Positions 33,865 through 44,830 of a DNA stretch of 64,000 nucleotides are shown here, piece by piece. The stretch lies in assembly GCA_944548615.1 (NCBI GenBank), contig OX155961.1, forward strand, positions 32,219,616 to 32,283,615, in the 5' to 3' direction. Under the pieces are notes generated by a model. The model was not told the origin of the DNA, did not search any database, and saw only the letters and a list, made by a program, of their open reading frames with translations. The stretch comes from Micropterix aruncella (taxonomy: Eukaryota; Arthropoda; Insecta; Lepidoptera; Micropterigidae). The stretch's first letter is position 1; every line of letters begins with the position of its first letter. A program made the translations under genes and the position numbers.

Positions 33865-33965
33865 TTTTATTCCACTGGAAAATGGTGACAGAGCCGGGAA
33901 TCAGGCACGGAACCTTATAATGTAAGATCAGGCTACCTACTACTATGCCACCGAGCCGTATATAT
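33865..33965 (-). repeat. tRNA-derived SINE head (minus)
   Basis: On the minus strand 'tggcatagtagtaggtagcc' (A-box-like) is followed about 30 nt later by 'ggttccgtgcctgattccc' (B-box-like) and 'ggctctgtcacc'. The arrangement resembles the head at 17280-17360. A TG-rich stretch at 33785-33820 may be part of its 3' half. Confidence 0.55.
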
Positions 33966-34275
33966 GGATTGTGCACAACTTTCGACTGTGTTATGAAGGT
34001 TCATTTGGAGTCACTTTGCCACCATTCACCCATCCCTCACAAAAACCAAGCTTATCCTTTTGCAAAATAAAACAAACAATAAATACATCACAATGATTGA
34101 ATCGGCGAATGCCGTTTCTTAAATATAGGATGAGAGTTCGAAATATCTGAAAATTTCTAATGTATCCAATCTTTAAAAATAAAATACAAGCATGCTGCGC
34201 TTGTTATCGCTTAGAAAATATTGGCAATTCCTAACAACCTACAAGGTGTTGATACTTAATTTGGTGGTGGGGAAA
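33960..34275. repeat. Direct repeat, copy 1 (copy 2 at 35245-35580)
   Basis: Shared landmarks are 'actttcgactg', 'ctttgccacc', 'cttatccttttgcaaa', 'gccgtttcttaaa', 'cttgttatcgctta' and 'aacctacaaggtgttgatac'. The copies are about 1.3 kb apart and enclose the MITE at 34892-35222. Non-coding. Confidence 0.6.
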
Positions 34276-34891
34276 CTGTATAATATTATTAATATTTTAT
34301 TAAGTCTTTTGTAAAATGTTTTGATAGAATTCGCTGACATGTGATTATTTGATGTAGAAATAAAAATAATAGAAGCTACGTATATGGCAGCAGAGGACTT
34401 CCCGGATTGGATTAGGAAATGATTATATTAAACCCTTTGGGTACATTTGACGGCTGATACTCGTAATGCGTATGTTTTGGCGTAGCAAAAGTTGACGACT
34501 CTGACTAGTCATTTCATATCAGTTCTATGTGTATTACTGATACGTCGCCCTGATTTTTACACATTTAAAACTTATAATACAAATTTATATTATCACAGAT
34601 TATCACTTGAAAGAAGTCTGGCTATTTTTAGAAATCGTGAAATGCTTCTAGCGGGATTTATGTAGAAATTAGACAAAAATGATTGCTGTCATTTTCCTTG
34701 TCTTGATTTCTTTACGCGATAATTAAATCTATAATTCCATGAATAACACACATCTGGCTGGTGTTCATAATAACTAACCCTCGCTAGACTCTCCCGAAGT
34801 TTTTCGCAGTGAGCCCTCAATACGTTTTGCATCGACCATACGTAAAGAAATCTTAAAATAAATCGGTATCCAATGGGTTAAATGAGATATA

Positions 34892-35222
34892 CAGGATGGA
34901 AGGGGGTGAATCAGTGCGAGCAAACAAGCAACTTTTGATAAAAATATGTGGAAAAAACGAAAACATTTTCGTTTTTTTTTTTTTTGGAAACATTACTTTT
35001 TTGAAAAATACTATAAAAAGCGCTGAGCACCATGCGCCATCCAGCGGTAGGTAAAACATAGTTAACATTATTTATTAGCGATATTTTGCCTACCGCTAGA
35101 TGGCGCAGCGCGCTCACACGCTTGTCAAACTTTTAGTTAACAGTCAAATTCTTAAAAAAAAAATTTTTTTTTAATCAAACGTTGCCTACCTGCTTGTACT
35201 GATTCACCCCCTTGAAGGATAC
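34892..35222. mobile_element. MITE related to 27480-27901
   Basis: The left end 'acaggatggaagggggtgaa' and right-end text 'gattcacccccttgaaggat' are inverted copies, with the outermost bases degraded on the right. The centre shares 'ccagcggtaggtaaaacata' and 'cctaccgctagatggcgcag' with the first copy. Confidence 0.55.
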
Positions 35223-35244
35223 CGATTAATTAAAACTCACCCTA

Positions 35245-35580
35245 TAAGTATGCATTACTTTCGACTGCGCTACGTAGGTTTAGTGGGGGTTCCTTTGCCA
35301 CCGGTGAACGATCACTATTCATCCATCCATCTCAAAAACTAAGTTTATCCTTTTGCAAATTAAACTCTCTTCAATAGGGGCGAATTTTAGCAAAAAACCA
35401 TGAATAAATGACATTACATCGGCGGATGCCGTTTCTTAAAAATAGGATGATATGATAGTAATGTATCCACTATTTTAAAAGGTGATACAGGGATGCCGCT
35501 CTTGTTATCGCTTATAATAGGCATTTCCCAACAACCTACAAGGTGTTGATACTTAATTTGGCAGTGGAAAAAAATCTAAC
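35245..35580. repeat. Direct repeat, copy 2
   Basis: Second copy of 33960-34275, with an extra piece near 35370-35400 ('aataggggcgaattttagca'). Confidence 0.6.
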
Positions 35581-36094
35581 AGTCCTGGTAGTATCACTTG
35601 TTAATGTCACCCAGCGAAGGACCTCTTAGTTCCCCTACACCCTGCTCTTAGCTGGTTTGATTTAGTTCCTTGAACCCTCGACGGCGGAGGACAATGCCGT
35701 CTATGGTATTTTAATATCAACCCCTCCTCGGCCGGAGAAGTGCATTGCAGGCCGCGCCACTATCAAACTATTAGGAAAATACGTAGATAGGTTTTCTACT
35801 TGACTACAAGATTGATGAAGGACGAGAAACTCAGTTTTTTTAAATATTTATTGCATAACCAGTTGGTAGGGATTACTATACTTGGTGGAGTCAGAATCTG
35901 ATATCGCGGTTAAATGAAGTACCTACTATATAATTAACGGTTTCAAGTTGTATATTGTAGGTACCCAAAGGAGAAATGTAAACACAATAAATATTGCGAC
36001 TAAATTAATATTTAGTAAATGCTACAAAAATTAAAATTTAATTCACAACAATTCCCAGTCAGACATACCGTTGGTATCAAAAAGTGATATTAAA

Positions 36095-36270
36095 CAAGTA
36101 AATACATTAAAGGAATAAAAAACACTACTGCCGTTACAAAACGTGAAAAACTTACTGTATTTATAATTATTTTTTATGAAATATTTGTAGTTTATATATT
36201 TATCCATATACATATATATTTTCGGATTGTACTCAATCAGACATTTCACACTTAACACGATTTGCATAAC
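36095..36270. repeat. Repeat related to the arms of the 2700-3670 element
   Basis: It shares 'aaggaataaaaaacac', 'tactgccgtta', 'atgaaatatttg' and 'gtactcaatcagac' with 3400-3640 and 60625-60860. These are single arms or solo copies of one family. Confidence 0.5.
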
Positions 36271-36282
36271 GGTGGATGTATA

Positions 36283-36508
36283 AAAAACGGTGGATAGGTC
36301 TATTCTTGAAAAAGTGAAGTATAATAAAGAGAAAATACTAGAAACCATATTTAAATAAGCAATAAGAAGAAACGACGGAAGAAATCTCAGAGTTGTTGCT
36401 TTGAGATTTCTTCCGTCGTTTCTTCTTATTGCTTATTTAAATATGGTTTCTAGTGTTTTCTTTTTATCATACGTCACTTTTTCAAGAATAGACCAATCCA
36501 CCGTTTTT
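36283..36508. repeat. Long inverted repeat (about 107 bp arms, 12 bp loop)
   Basis: 36283-36389 and 36402-36508 are near-perfect reverse complements, sharing 'gaagaaacgacggaagaaat' and 'ccatatttaaataagcaata'. The spacer is 'gagttgttgctt'. The outer parts carry a few substitutions. It abuts the repeat at 36095-36270. It would form a strong hairpin if transcribed. Confidence 0.75.
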
Positions 36509-36981
36509 TTTAGTCGCCGCTCATGTCTGTCTGCAGCGAACAAGAGGGTTGAGTGCGATCAAGGAGGGGTATCTGTCTCGACTGCCGTCTGTTTACACAT
36601 AACATCACATTTTGCTAGACGTGGGGGACATCAAACGTTTATAATCATAGACATTCTGCGTAGGATTCGAATTCTTCTCTGTGGATTTTGTACAATTGGA
36701 TCCCAGCCCCCATAGTACAAAAATGTATGCAGGAAAAAAAACTGGTTTACTTACTGGAATTAGCAAATATTCTCCAACTGACCATAATATACGTAATCTT
36801 AACCTTAAAAAATAAGTTAGTAGTAAAAACACATTTTAAAAAACAAACTTTTATTAAAATGCTCTGGGCAGTAGCCATGACATTTTTTTATTTATTTTTA
36901 TTTGTTGTTTGGGGATTTTATAAGGTCTTTATGAGCCTTGTAACACTACGGCCATTGCTGATCTATTGTGTTCGCTACCTG

Positions 36982-37204
36982 CTATAGTTCTGCGCTAAGC
37001 CTCGTATCATTTAAGAATCGCAACAAGCTTTTGGCGCCAGATTGTTTTACCTCCTCAGGTTGGAGGTAGCGACCACCTAAGTGGGTGTATCTTTTACGCA
37101 TCGGCGGACCACACTCGCACATAAGGTGCAGGGAAGTTTTCTCTGCCTCTTGGCAGAATCTGCACGTTTTTGTGTCCCGGGGCTTGAGGTTGTAGCCATG
37201 TCGT
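36982..37204 (-). pseudogene. LINE C-terminal zinc-knuckle fragment
   Basis: The minus frame reads 'KTCRFCQEAEKTSLHLMCEC' and ends 'SLLRFLNDTRLSAEL' at a TAG (36982-36984). This is the Cys-Cys-His-Cys knuckle plus tail of insect LINE ORF2 proteins. No upstream domain is joined to it. Confidence 0.65.
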
Positions 37205-37560
37205 AGAGGAACTTAGAACGGACTATCATAATTGAATGCTATATAGAATTTTGTGTTTGTGTTGTAGGCCTTTGAGGACTCCTCTCGATGCAAGCCAACC
37301 CTGAGTGCAGCAGCCCTGTTGAGGTGAAACTTAGAACAAGCTATCATAATTGAATGCTTATACACAAAATTGTTTCTGTGCTGTTAACCGTTGAGGAATC
37401 CCTTCGTCGGGAGGCAACCCTAAGTGCAGCAGCCATGTCATTGTGAAATTAGAACGGGCTATCATAATTGAAAGCGTATCTGTGTTATTAACCGGGGAAG
37501 AGTAGCCTCGATGGGAGCCGATCCTGGGTGAAGAATCAGGTGATGCTCACCATAAAAATG
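37205..37560. repeat. Tandem repeat, about 120 bp x 3
   Basis: Three imperfect units start at about 37210, 37330 and 37450, each with 'ctatcataattga', a GTGTT-rich part and 'gagtgcagcagcc'-like text. The first unit touches the LINE fragment at 36982-37204. Confidence 0.65.
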
Positions 37561-37659
37561 CATTGTCATCGTAACTGAACCAAGAAGTACAGTTTCAACT
37601 ACAAACGATAAAAGGAAGCGGTTTTAATAAGCAGATAAGAGGAAGTTGTTTAGGTCCAA

Positions 37660-37925
37660 TCTTACATCCGCTAGCAAGATTTGACCTAAACAAACATACA
37701 TATTAACAAACATTGCAGGGTAAGCAAAAGCTTGTAAAAAAACCTGAAGCCGCCAAAACCGTATAGGCCGCGCCAAATTTCTCGTTCCCTAGCGCACATG
37801 CTCAGATCATACGTATTGCATTTTTTGAACACCAATGCAAAATTTGAGCTTGCAAGATTTGACCTAAACAAACTAACATACTAACAAACATTGTAAGGTA
37901 AATAAACGCTTGTAAAAAAGAGGCT
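37660..37925. repeat. Direct repeat pair, about 180 bp apart
   Basis: 'gcaagatttgacctaaacaa' followed by 'actaacaaacattg' and 'gcttgtaaaaaa' occurs at 37670-37745 and again at 37850-37925. Non-coding. Confidence 0.5.
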
Positions 37926-38224
37926 GCCCACAAGAGGAGGTGGGGAGAGGGGAAGGGGTGCTCTCTTCGTTGCTATGGTGCCAATCATTTATTTGGAAAA
38001 CATATAGCCGTATAATACATGTATTTGTTTTAATCGATTGACTGACACGTAGACCAGTCAATCGTTAAATAATTTTGAACGAAAAATTGATAATGAGAGA
38101 GAGAAACAAAAGGAGAAATTTATAGAAATCACAAAAAATCATATAACATAATTATGTGTCACATATAAATCACAAATGTATATCTTAAATATCCTATGGA
38201 CTGTTAAACTATAAAATGGGAGCA

Positions 38225-38316
38225 AAATACATTCGAACATCGCACATCCATGGTGGTGTTTGTATATTTGTAAAGAAATGTATTGATTACGCATAACATC
38301 CGGATATTTCATTACG
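38225..38316. repeat. Left arm of distant inverted repeat
   Basis: This is the reverse complement of 42723-42832, sharing 'gcacatccatggtggtgttt' and 'ttgtaaagaaatgtattgat'. The right arm has an extra 20-25 bp. The arms enclose about 4.5 kb that includes the LINE at 38480-41470. Confidence 0.6.
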
Positions 38317-38859
38317 TGCAGAATTTATTTTTGAATGCTGTGGAGTCGAATTATCTAGTCTAAACTTATTATTTTAGTTTAGTCTAGTCTAAACTAATTT
38401 TATTATGCATATATTGACTAAAAGGGATTTAAATAAGTTTTTCGGAAAACCAAAACAATTCCTCGAACTAAATTTTTAAAAAAATCAAATTATTTATTGA
38501 GTTCAAATTATGATTACATTCAAGATACAAAAGTCTTAACCTAACTAGGCTGCCGCCTGTTCCAAGAAATCTATAATATTATATTTATATAAATAAACAA
38601 AATCATACTTAATGTAACAGAAATATCTTAATAACCTAATAAAAATTAGTAAGAAAATGTCATGAAAATTGTCAATATTATTTTATTTTAAAACATAATA
38701 AAAATTAATATATATTTATGTATGTATTAATAAGTATTAATATATATTAATAACATACAAAATAAATTTACAAAAATTACATTTAGAAATCATCAATTTA
38801 TATTACTACATATACTATTATGCTTTTATTATAAAGATTCAATTATTTAATTAGGTGTT

Positions 38860-40145
38860 CAATATCTGCATTTGTACAATTTAAGAGGTAGGCACTCAAA
38901 CTATTTTTAAATTTATATGAGATTTTATTGTCAATTTGGGGCAAGATAAGAGATACTGGATTGGCCAAAAGCGGATCTCCTGAGTGGAATTGCTAAATTT
39001 TTTGATTCGATCTTCTTGTTAAACGAGATTGCTGGCTTTATTTATGTTCTCCTAACTCACTCTGGAATTTAGTGAGAGTTACCAGCACAAACATTTTTCT
39101 TACACTCAACACTCTATACTCTCGGAAAAGGTCATCGGAAGAATATGTTTGGGGTTTTTTATTGATCACCGTATAGCCTTTTGCGCTTTGTAAGAAGTGT
39201 TTTAGCCGCACAGCCCCAAGTTACGATGCCATATCGAATAACCGACTAGCAGACAGCAAAGTAGACACTTCTTAGCGTATTGAAATCTAAGATGTTCCGC
39301 AAACTCCTAAAGTAATACACAAGTTTTCTCAGTTTTGCCGCAACCTTCGTTAAATGATCCTCTCAGCGCAGTCTGTTGTCTAACATCACGCCCAAGTACT
39401 TAATGGAGGACACCCTGTCGACATTCATACACTGGCAATCTTGTGTTCTGATGCACGAGTGAAGCTTAATAGTTGAAGTTGGTTGGTCAGTGCTTGTCTT
39501 GCTAAAGGTCATAAAATTCGTTTTACTTATATTTAAGGTCAATAAGTTCCTATCCAACCATCTCTTCGCGTTTCTCAGTACTAATTCAGTATCGGCAAAC
39601 AGATCTGCCCAAGTCGAAGACTTGACCAATAAAACGGTGTCGTCGGCAAAACTGATGACCTTTCCTATCGCCGGGAGTTTGCAGAAATCATTCAAATACA
39701 ACAAAAAGAGAATTGGACCCAACACGCTGCCCTGTGGGACACCATACGTTATATGCTGTGTAGAACTATATTCTTCGCGGAGTCTGGTCATCTGCAGTCT
39801 TTCTGATAGATACGATTTAAACCACTCTAGCGCATTTTCTCCGAGTCTGATCCGTTTCAGTTTAGTCATCAGCAAGGTGTGTGAGACAGTGTCGAAAGCC
39901 TTCCCAAGGTCGAGGAAGACTGCCGCACATTTCTCTCCTTTATCTAAAGATTCTTTGACATGTTCAGTGAGTTCAATTACCGCATCTCCAGTACCTAGAC
40001 CCTTCCGAAAGCCAAACTGGTTATGTGCCAAAATATTGTATTTGTCTAAAAAACTGTTAAGACGCCGTTTGACCACATGTTCTAGAAGTTTACTCACTGT
40101 ACTCAAGAGTGATAGGTCTATAATTCTCTGCAGCCAAAGAATCAT
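38860..40145 (-). pseudogene. LINE reverse transcriptase and C-terminal region
   Basis: The frame 39363-40145 (260 codons) carries reverse-transcriptase blocks: 'NQFGFRKGLGTGDAV', 'AAVFLDLGKAFDTVSH' (motif A aspartate), 'GVPQGSVLGPILFLLYLND' (motif B) and 'SFADDTVLL' (motif C, catalytic DD). 'KYLGVMLDNRL' follows. After an in-frame TGA near 39360, at a position where the family has a tryptophan, the same frame continues with 'EDHLTKVAAKLRKLVYYF' and, after another stop, 'VIRYGIVTWGCAAK'. The catalytic residues are intact but the frame is interrupted, so the copy is dead. Confidence 0.82.
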
Positions 40146-40150
40146 CGCCT

Positions 40151-41320
40151 TTAAAGATAGGTGTTAAGATACTCATTTTTCAAACATTTAGGAAATACTC
40201 CCATTTTTAGGCTCAGGTTAATTGTATGGACTAAGGGAGACACTATGTATGATTTTATTTGTTTTAATACAAAAGATAAAATACCATCCTGGCCTGTCGA
40301 TTTACTACATTTCAATTTGTTTATTATTTGAAGTATTTCTGATTCATTAGTTTGTTGCAGACATGGCATAATGATAAGAGCATCCGCTTGTGGGCTATTT
40401 GTCAATTTTACTAGTTGACTCTCGCTCATTTTTAGGTTCTGCAGGTGAGCATGAGCTAGATTACTACCAACGCTTGCAGAGAAATTATTTAAGTGTTCCA
40501 TTATTTCATTTGAATCTGTAGTGGTGTTTACAATATTCCCGTTTATTTTCATTTTGTTTATATCTACCGGCGGTTTTTCCGTGCTTGTAATTTCCTTAAT
40601 GGTTTGCCATACTTTCTTAGTATCATTTTGGAAACTCCGTAATTTATCTTTATAGTATAACTCTTTCTCAGTTTTAATGAATTTATTGCAAAGGTTCCTG
40701 TATTTTTTATAATAGATATATAGTTCGTAGTTATCCGGATCTCTAACCAGCTGTTTGTGAATCTTGTCCCGTTTGTGTATACTATTTACAAGACCTCTGG
40801 TAATCCAAGGTTTTATTTTTCTACTCCTGTGTCTAATAGTGCCTGTATTAGTAACTGTGGACTGATCAATGTGACTTTTTAATATAGATATGAATTTTTC
40901 GAAAGCAATATCTACGTTTGACTCTATAAAAGTATCTTCACAGAGTTCAGAGTCTAGTAGGTCAGTGAGTTTATCAAATTCTAGTGTTGTCCTTGTAAAT
41001 GTTTTGTGATGATTATTTCTTTTATTTTCGCTTGTAATTATCAGCATATTTGGAAAATGGTCAGTGAATTTACTTTGATAAACAAACGACATACATTTCT
41101 TTTTAGATTTTATCATCGCATGGTCAATGCAGGAACACGGTCCATTTTTCACTCGAGTTGGTTTGTTTATTCCAACGTGAAGTCCAAGTTCAGCCATTAA
41201 GTTTAGATATTCGTCTGCTTGCGGATGCATTCGGTTTATTATATTAATATTTACATCTCCAACAATGGCAACATCTGAAAACGAAATACTCATCGACTTT
41301 ATTTTTGAGCTAATCGACAC
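40151..41320 (-). pseudogene. LINE endonuclease remnant and linker
   Basis: This 389-codon frame begins inside an apurinic-type endonuclease: 'AIVGDVNINI', 'CSCIDHAMIK' and 'FTDHFPNML' match the GDxN, S.ID and (S/T)DH motifs of the LINE endonuclease. The linker 'KKYRNLCNKFIKTEKELYY' and 'STGQDGILSFVLKQI' lead towards the reverse transcriptase. The frame ends near 40151, where frameshifts separate it from the next block; the expected 'NYRPI' text is readable in a third frame. The endonuclease N-terminus is lost. Confidence 0.8.
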
Positions 41321-42179
41321 AAGGAACGGGCTTATAATTTGGTAAGATGTGTAATAGTTATGAAAAATTCATAGCCCTTACGAAAAGTGCATGAACCAGG
41401 TGTCATCATAGCCACAAAGTATACATATGTAGTTGTGCTAGCAAGGACGGTATATCGCATTAATATCGACGACCTACGTATACCTATATTATGTGAGATC
41501 TCGTGCGCGCTAAATAAACGAATTTGCGTATTTTATTCTATTTTTTTAATTTTAATTTATTGTTATTTTAAATCACTCCGGATCATTCTGTCCATGTCGC
41601 GAGGGTACAAATTACTTAGTTTTCTTGTAATTCTCATTGCAGTGGCATCTCGTAGGCATGAGTTACTGATTTTGTCCGGGGATAACTCCTACGTGCTTAG
41701 TAGTAATTCATCGCAAACAACTAAACGCTTTGACAGTTTTCATCGTTAGTACAGCACATTAATATATTTTTTAAATTTGGTCCCATTAACACAACTAAAA
41801 AAATATCTTGTGAAGAAAGCCTTTCAGCTTTTTTCATGCCCTGAAAAATTTGCTTGTTGACGTGTACGAGGTCTCACAGATAGAGCGACGATGTTTGCTA
41901 CCAAATTTAACTTGTCTTCAGAATAACCAGTATTTTCATTTTTGCATTCCCATTTAATTCTCAGCATTAGTTCCGAGCGACTGCTTCGCCCCAGCACTTA
42001 CTCGTATACCTGCATATCCTTTGTATTATATAAATCCAAGGTAAAGGACATTCGAGAACAATCGGCGGCTAGTTTCGCAGTCTGCCGCACCACGTCTCCC
42101 GTCTCGACCAAATAAATGCAAAAATTCGCGAAAGGGCCCCATTCAATCAAACCCTCTCTGCGTTATAGACCAAGAACGT

Positions 42180-42760
42180 GCAACGGGGAATCGCACCATT
42201 TTGTGAAAAAAACTAAACTTTTTAAAGTTGTGTACTGGCTATGTTACCAGGTTCTTTCCATGTTAGGTTAGGTTAGGTATAAATCACAATATCCTTCAAT
42301 AATTACAGTTTTACGAATATTTGTCATTACTATTAGTTAATTTTTTTAAATAATCCCTGTTTGATATATACATGCATACTAAACTCAAGTTTTGACCAGG
42401 GAACTCAATTCCAGCATTCATAAATAAAAGTAATGAAATATCCGGTAGTTCTATGTAATCAAGGGAATTACACCATTTTTGTAAAAAAAATCTAAACTGT
42501 GCATCGCTTTGTGCACTGGCTGTGGAACCAGATTCTTTCCATGTTGGGTTAGGTTATATTTGGTTTAAAGGATATGTTCTTCTTCAATAATTACAGGTAG
42601 TTAGTTGGTTCCAGGAATAGTTGTTTTTTTTGCAAAATTTATTTAAATCCATGTCAGGTTTATATTGCAAACTAAAATTAAGTTTGGACTAGGGAACTAA
42701 ACTATAACATTCAAAAATAAAAGTAATGAAATATCGGATCGTTCTACGTAATCAATACAT
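42180..42760. repeat. Tandem duplication, about 290 bp units
   Basis: Two units share 'accaggttctttccatgttag' or its variant 'ccagattctttccatgttgg', 'cttcaataattacag', 'accagggaactcaa' or its variant 'actagggaactaaa', and 'aaaagtaatgaaatatc'. A third partial copy of the first part lies at 44085-44190. Confidence 0.6.
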
Positions 42761-42832
42761 TTCTTTACAAATACACGAACACCACCATGGATGTGCGATC
42801 GCTTTATTTCGTTCTCATGTTCGGATGTATTT
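42723..42832. repeat. Right arm of distant inverted repeat
   Basis: Pairs with 38225-38316 (see there). It overlaps the end of the second tandem unit, so the arm sequence belongs to that repeat family. Confidence 0.6.
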
Positions 42833-42839
42833 CGTTCTC

Positions 42840-44020
42840 ATTTCAGTTTAAACGCCGATAGATTGTTTGAGATATTCGTGAATTACATATAAGGTCACCA
42901 GGACCGGAGTGGCCCAAAAACAAAATTGATTTTTGTGGATATGGGCCAAAAAAGTTAAAGGGAATTCTTCAATGAACATAGCAAAAAAGTAGTACGACAC
43001 ATAGCTTTTATTTTGATGATTTCTTGAAGATATCAATTTTGGGCGACTCTGGAATTGTAAATAATGTTTTTTTATATAGATTTTTGCATTAAACTCAAAA
43101 TCAGCAAAATGTCACTTGGGCCACTCTGTTTCTGGTGGCCTCATATGTGATTGAGATTTTTGTGATAGATACGTGATTGGGATACACGTGATTTATGTGA
43201 TTGAAATATGTGTGAGAGAGAGACACATATTTGTGCTTGAGATTTTTTAATTTCTTCTTTATTGGTCCATATTCCGTTTCTCGCATATGCCTAACTTGGG
43301 TCTAAAAACGCGCTAAAACGACGCTTAATTTTGAACTGACGTTTTGGTATTCCCTTTCATGGGTCCTAACTGGAGCATGCTTATGCAGAGGCTATCAGGC
43401 TCTTAAATTGACGTTAAGCACCGTCTAGACCCTTTTTCGTATTCCGTTTATACAAGTATGGTGGCGGGTGAGTCTTGCTCGGGGTCCTTACTAAGAACGG
43501 TCTAAATCGAGCAGTCTGCGTCTGGCAGCCATGTAGCTCTCGTTTCTCTCTTGATTTCGAAGAATATTTTGTCGTGATTTCAAAGATTGGCTCTAAATCA
43601 TTGGTCAGCATTGGCTTCTAAATCAAAGAAGGGACGACGAACACCGATAATTATCGCGAATATCGCAATAAATATGTGCCCTGACAATTCTGTGTCAATA
43701 TTTTTGGTAAATTATGATAAATAGCGTTGTATATAATATGTTTTAAGACTTCTATATTGGTTAATTAAAGCCTTGTATATTGTAAAACAAACGAAAACGT
43801 GAGGAAAATTAGCGTCCGGTGACGAGACGACGACGCGATGACGGGCAGGCGAGTGAGTGACCGAGCTGTCAAAATTAAGACCTCGCTTTGGAACGGCCAT
43901 ACACAAAACGGAAAATTTTAACACTTAAGACCAGTTCTTGGAATACGTGCCATTGCATCACTGTCTCATCGCAATGTGAAATTATTCGTTTAGGAGCAAC
44001 TTTAATGGTTTATGTATATA
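42840..44020. other. No firm gene
   Basis: The region has weakly repetitive 'gtgatt' text at 43140-43230 and GC-moderate text at 43390-43620 and 43800-43880. Short minus frames (43414-43611, 43712-43924) show no domain. I see no splice-supported exon. Confidence 0.4.
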
Positions 44021-44029
44021 TTAAAATTA

Positions 44030-44089
44030 GATCTTGGCTGTATAGTACATCTTGGCTGTATAGTACATATGTACTATACAGCCAAGATC
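44030..44089. repeat. Perfect palindrome preceded by a direct copy of its arm
   Basis: 44051-44086 is a perfect 36 bp palindrome with arms 'cttggctgtatagtacat'. The same 18 bp arm also occurs immediately before it (44033-44050), so the block is arm, arm, inverted arm. Confidence 0.75.
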
Positions 44090-44526
44090 GTGCAACGAAG
44101 AATTGCACAATTTATGTGAAAAAACTAAACTGAGTATATCGCTTTATTTTGTGTACTGGTTGTGGTACCAGGTTCTTTCCACGTTGGGTCATCCTCATCG
44201 TAAGATATATTAAACAAGTCTCATATTTAAAATTACGGCGAAAGTTTGTACATAAGATGAATTTTCGAAATATTCTGTTATTTTATTTTTGAAATTGATC
44301 GTGCTTTTACTTTACAGTTCATTTGTGTCCATATTCAAAATAAATTTCGAGCTAAGCAATAAACTAGGTTTGCTAGGTAAAGCTAGGTTTTGTATGTGAC
44401 ATTTTCTCCATTTAATACACTTAGTCAGTTCTTTAAGACAATGATCTGTAGTCATTTTCTTTTACGATTTACTTTAATCTGATTTTAGTCTTATACTAAA
44501 AGTCTTTAGTAGGCTTAGGTACTTAC

Positions 44527-44830
44527 CTTAAATCCAACAAAACATTTGTATACAGCTTCTGCATTAGATCTGCTGAAAATGTCGTCTTCTTCTAGCCTAA
44601 GGTAGCCGGAACAATATACGGCTTTAAAATTTGAGCCAAATCTTCAAAGCTTCTGGATCTTTGAATGTAGCTCTGATAGGGTCCAAGCTCCAACTCTCTA
44701 GAGGTTATACTGGTATTTCCTTGGTAGTTATTGTGAGACTTTTGTTTGTTATTTCTCCGGTGACCCAAAATTTCTGACCGATCTAGATTGAAATCAAATC
44801 TAATCACACGTTTCAAAATCCTCAACCAAG
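44527..44830 (-). other. Possible coding exon ending in a consensus donor (weak)
   Basis: On the minus strand the text ends 'ggatttaag' followed by 'gtaagt', a full consensus 5' splice site, at 44527/44526. A frame into it reads 'FKAVYCSGYLRLEEDDIFSR' and then 'YKCFVGFK', which loosely recalls the end of a PAS domain. Another frame just upstream (44592-44825) reads 'FNLDRSEILGH' and 'SYIQRSRSFEDLAQILKPYI'. The two frames do not join without a frameshift, and no polypyrimidine-AG acceptor is obvious. It may be a degraded copy of a host gene or chance. Confidence 0.25.

Larger units (their letters stand above)
38480..41470 (-). mobile_element. CR1/Jockey-like LINE, 5'-degraded
   Basis: In minus-strand order there are an endonuclease remnant, a linker, a reverse transcriptase, a C-terminal region and an AT-rich 3' UTR. 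Endonuclease text can be followed up to about 41470, where 'AIYRP' lies beside stop codons. The 5' end is not defined. Coding parts are described separately at 40151-41320 and 38860-40145. An unrelated frame lies beyond it at 41530-41730. Confidence 0.8.

Noticed and set aside
37205..37560. Repeat array resembling a CRISPR
   Set aside because: Units of about 120 bp are imperfect and there are no short identical repeats with unique spacers; the genome is eukaryotic.
42264..42279. TTAGG triplet repeat, the insect telomere motif
   Set aside because: Only three units inside a dispersed repeat; the related unit at 42545 has a variant. No telomeric context.
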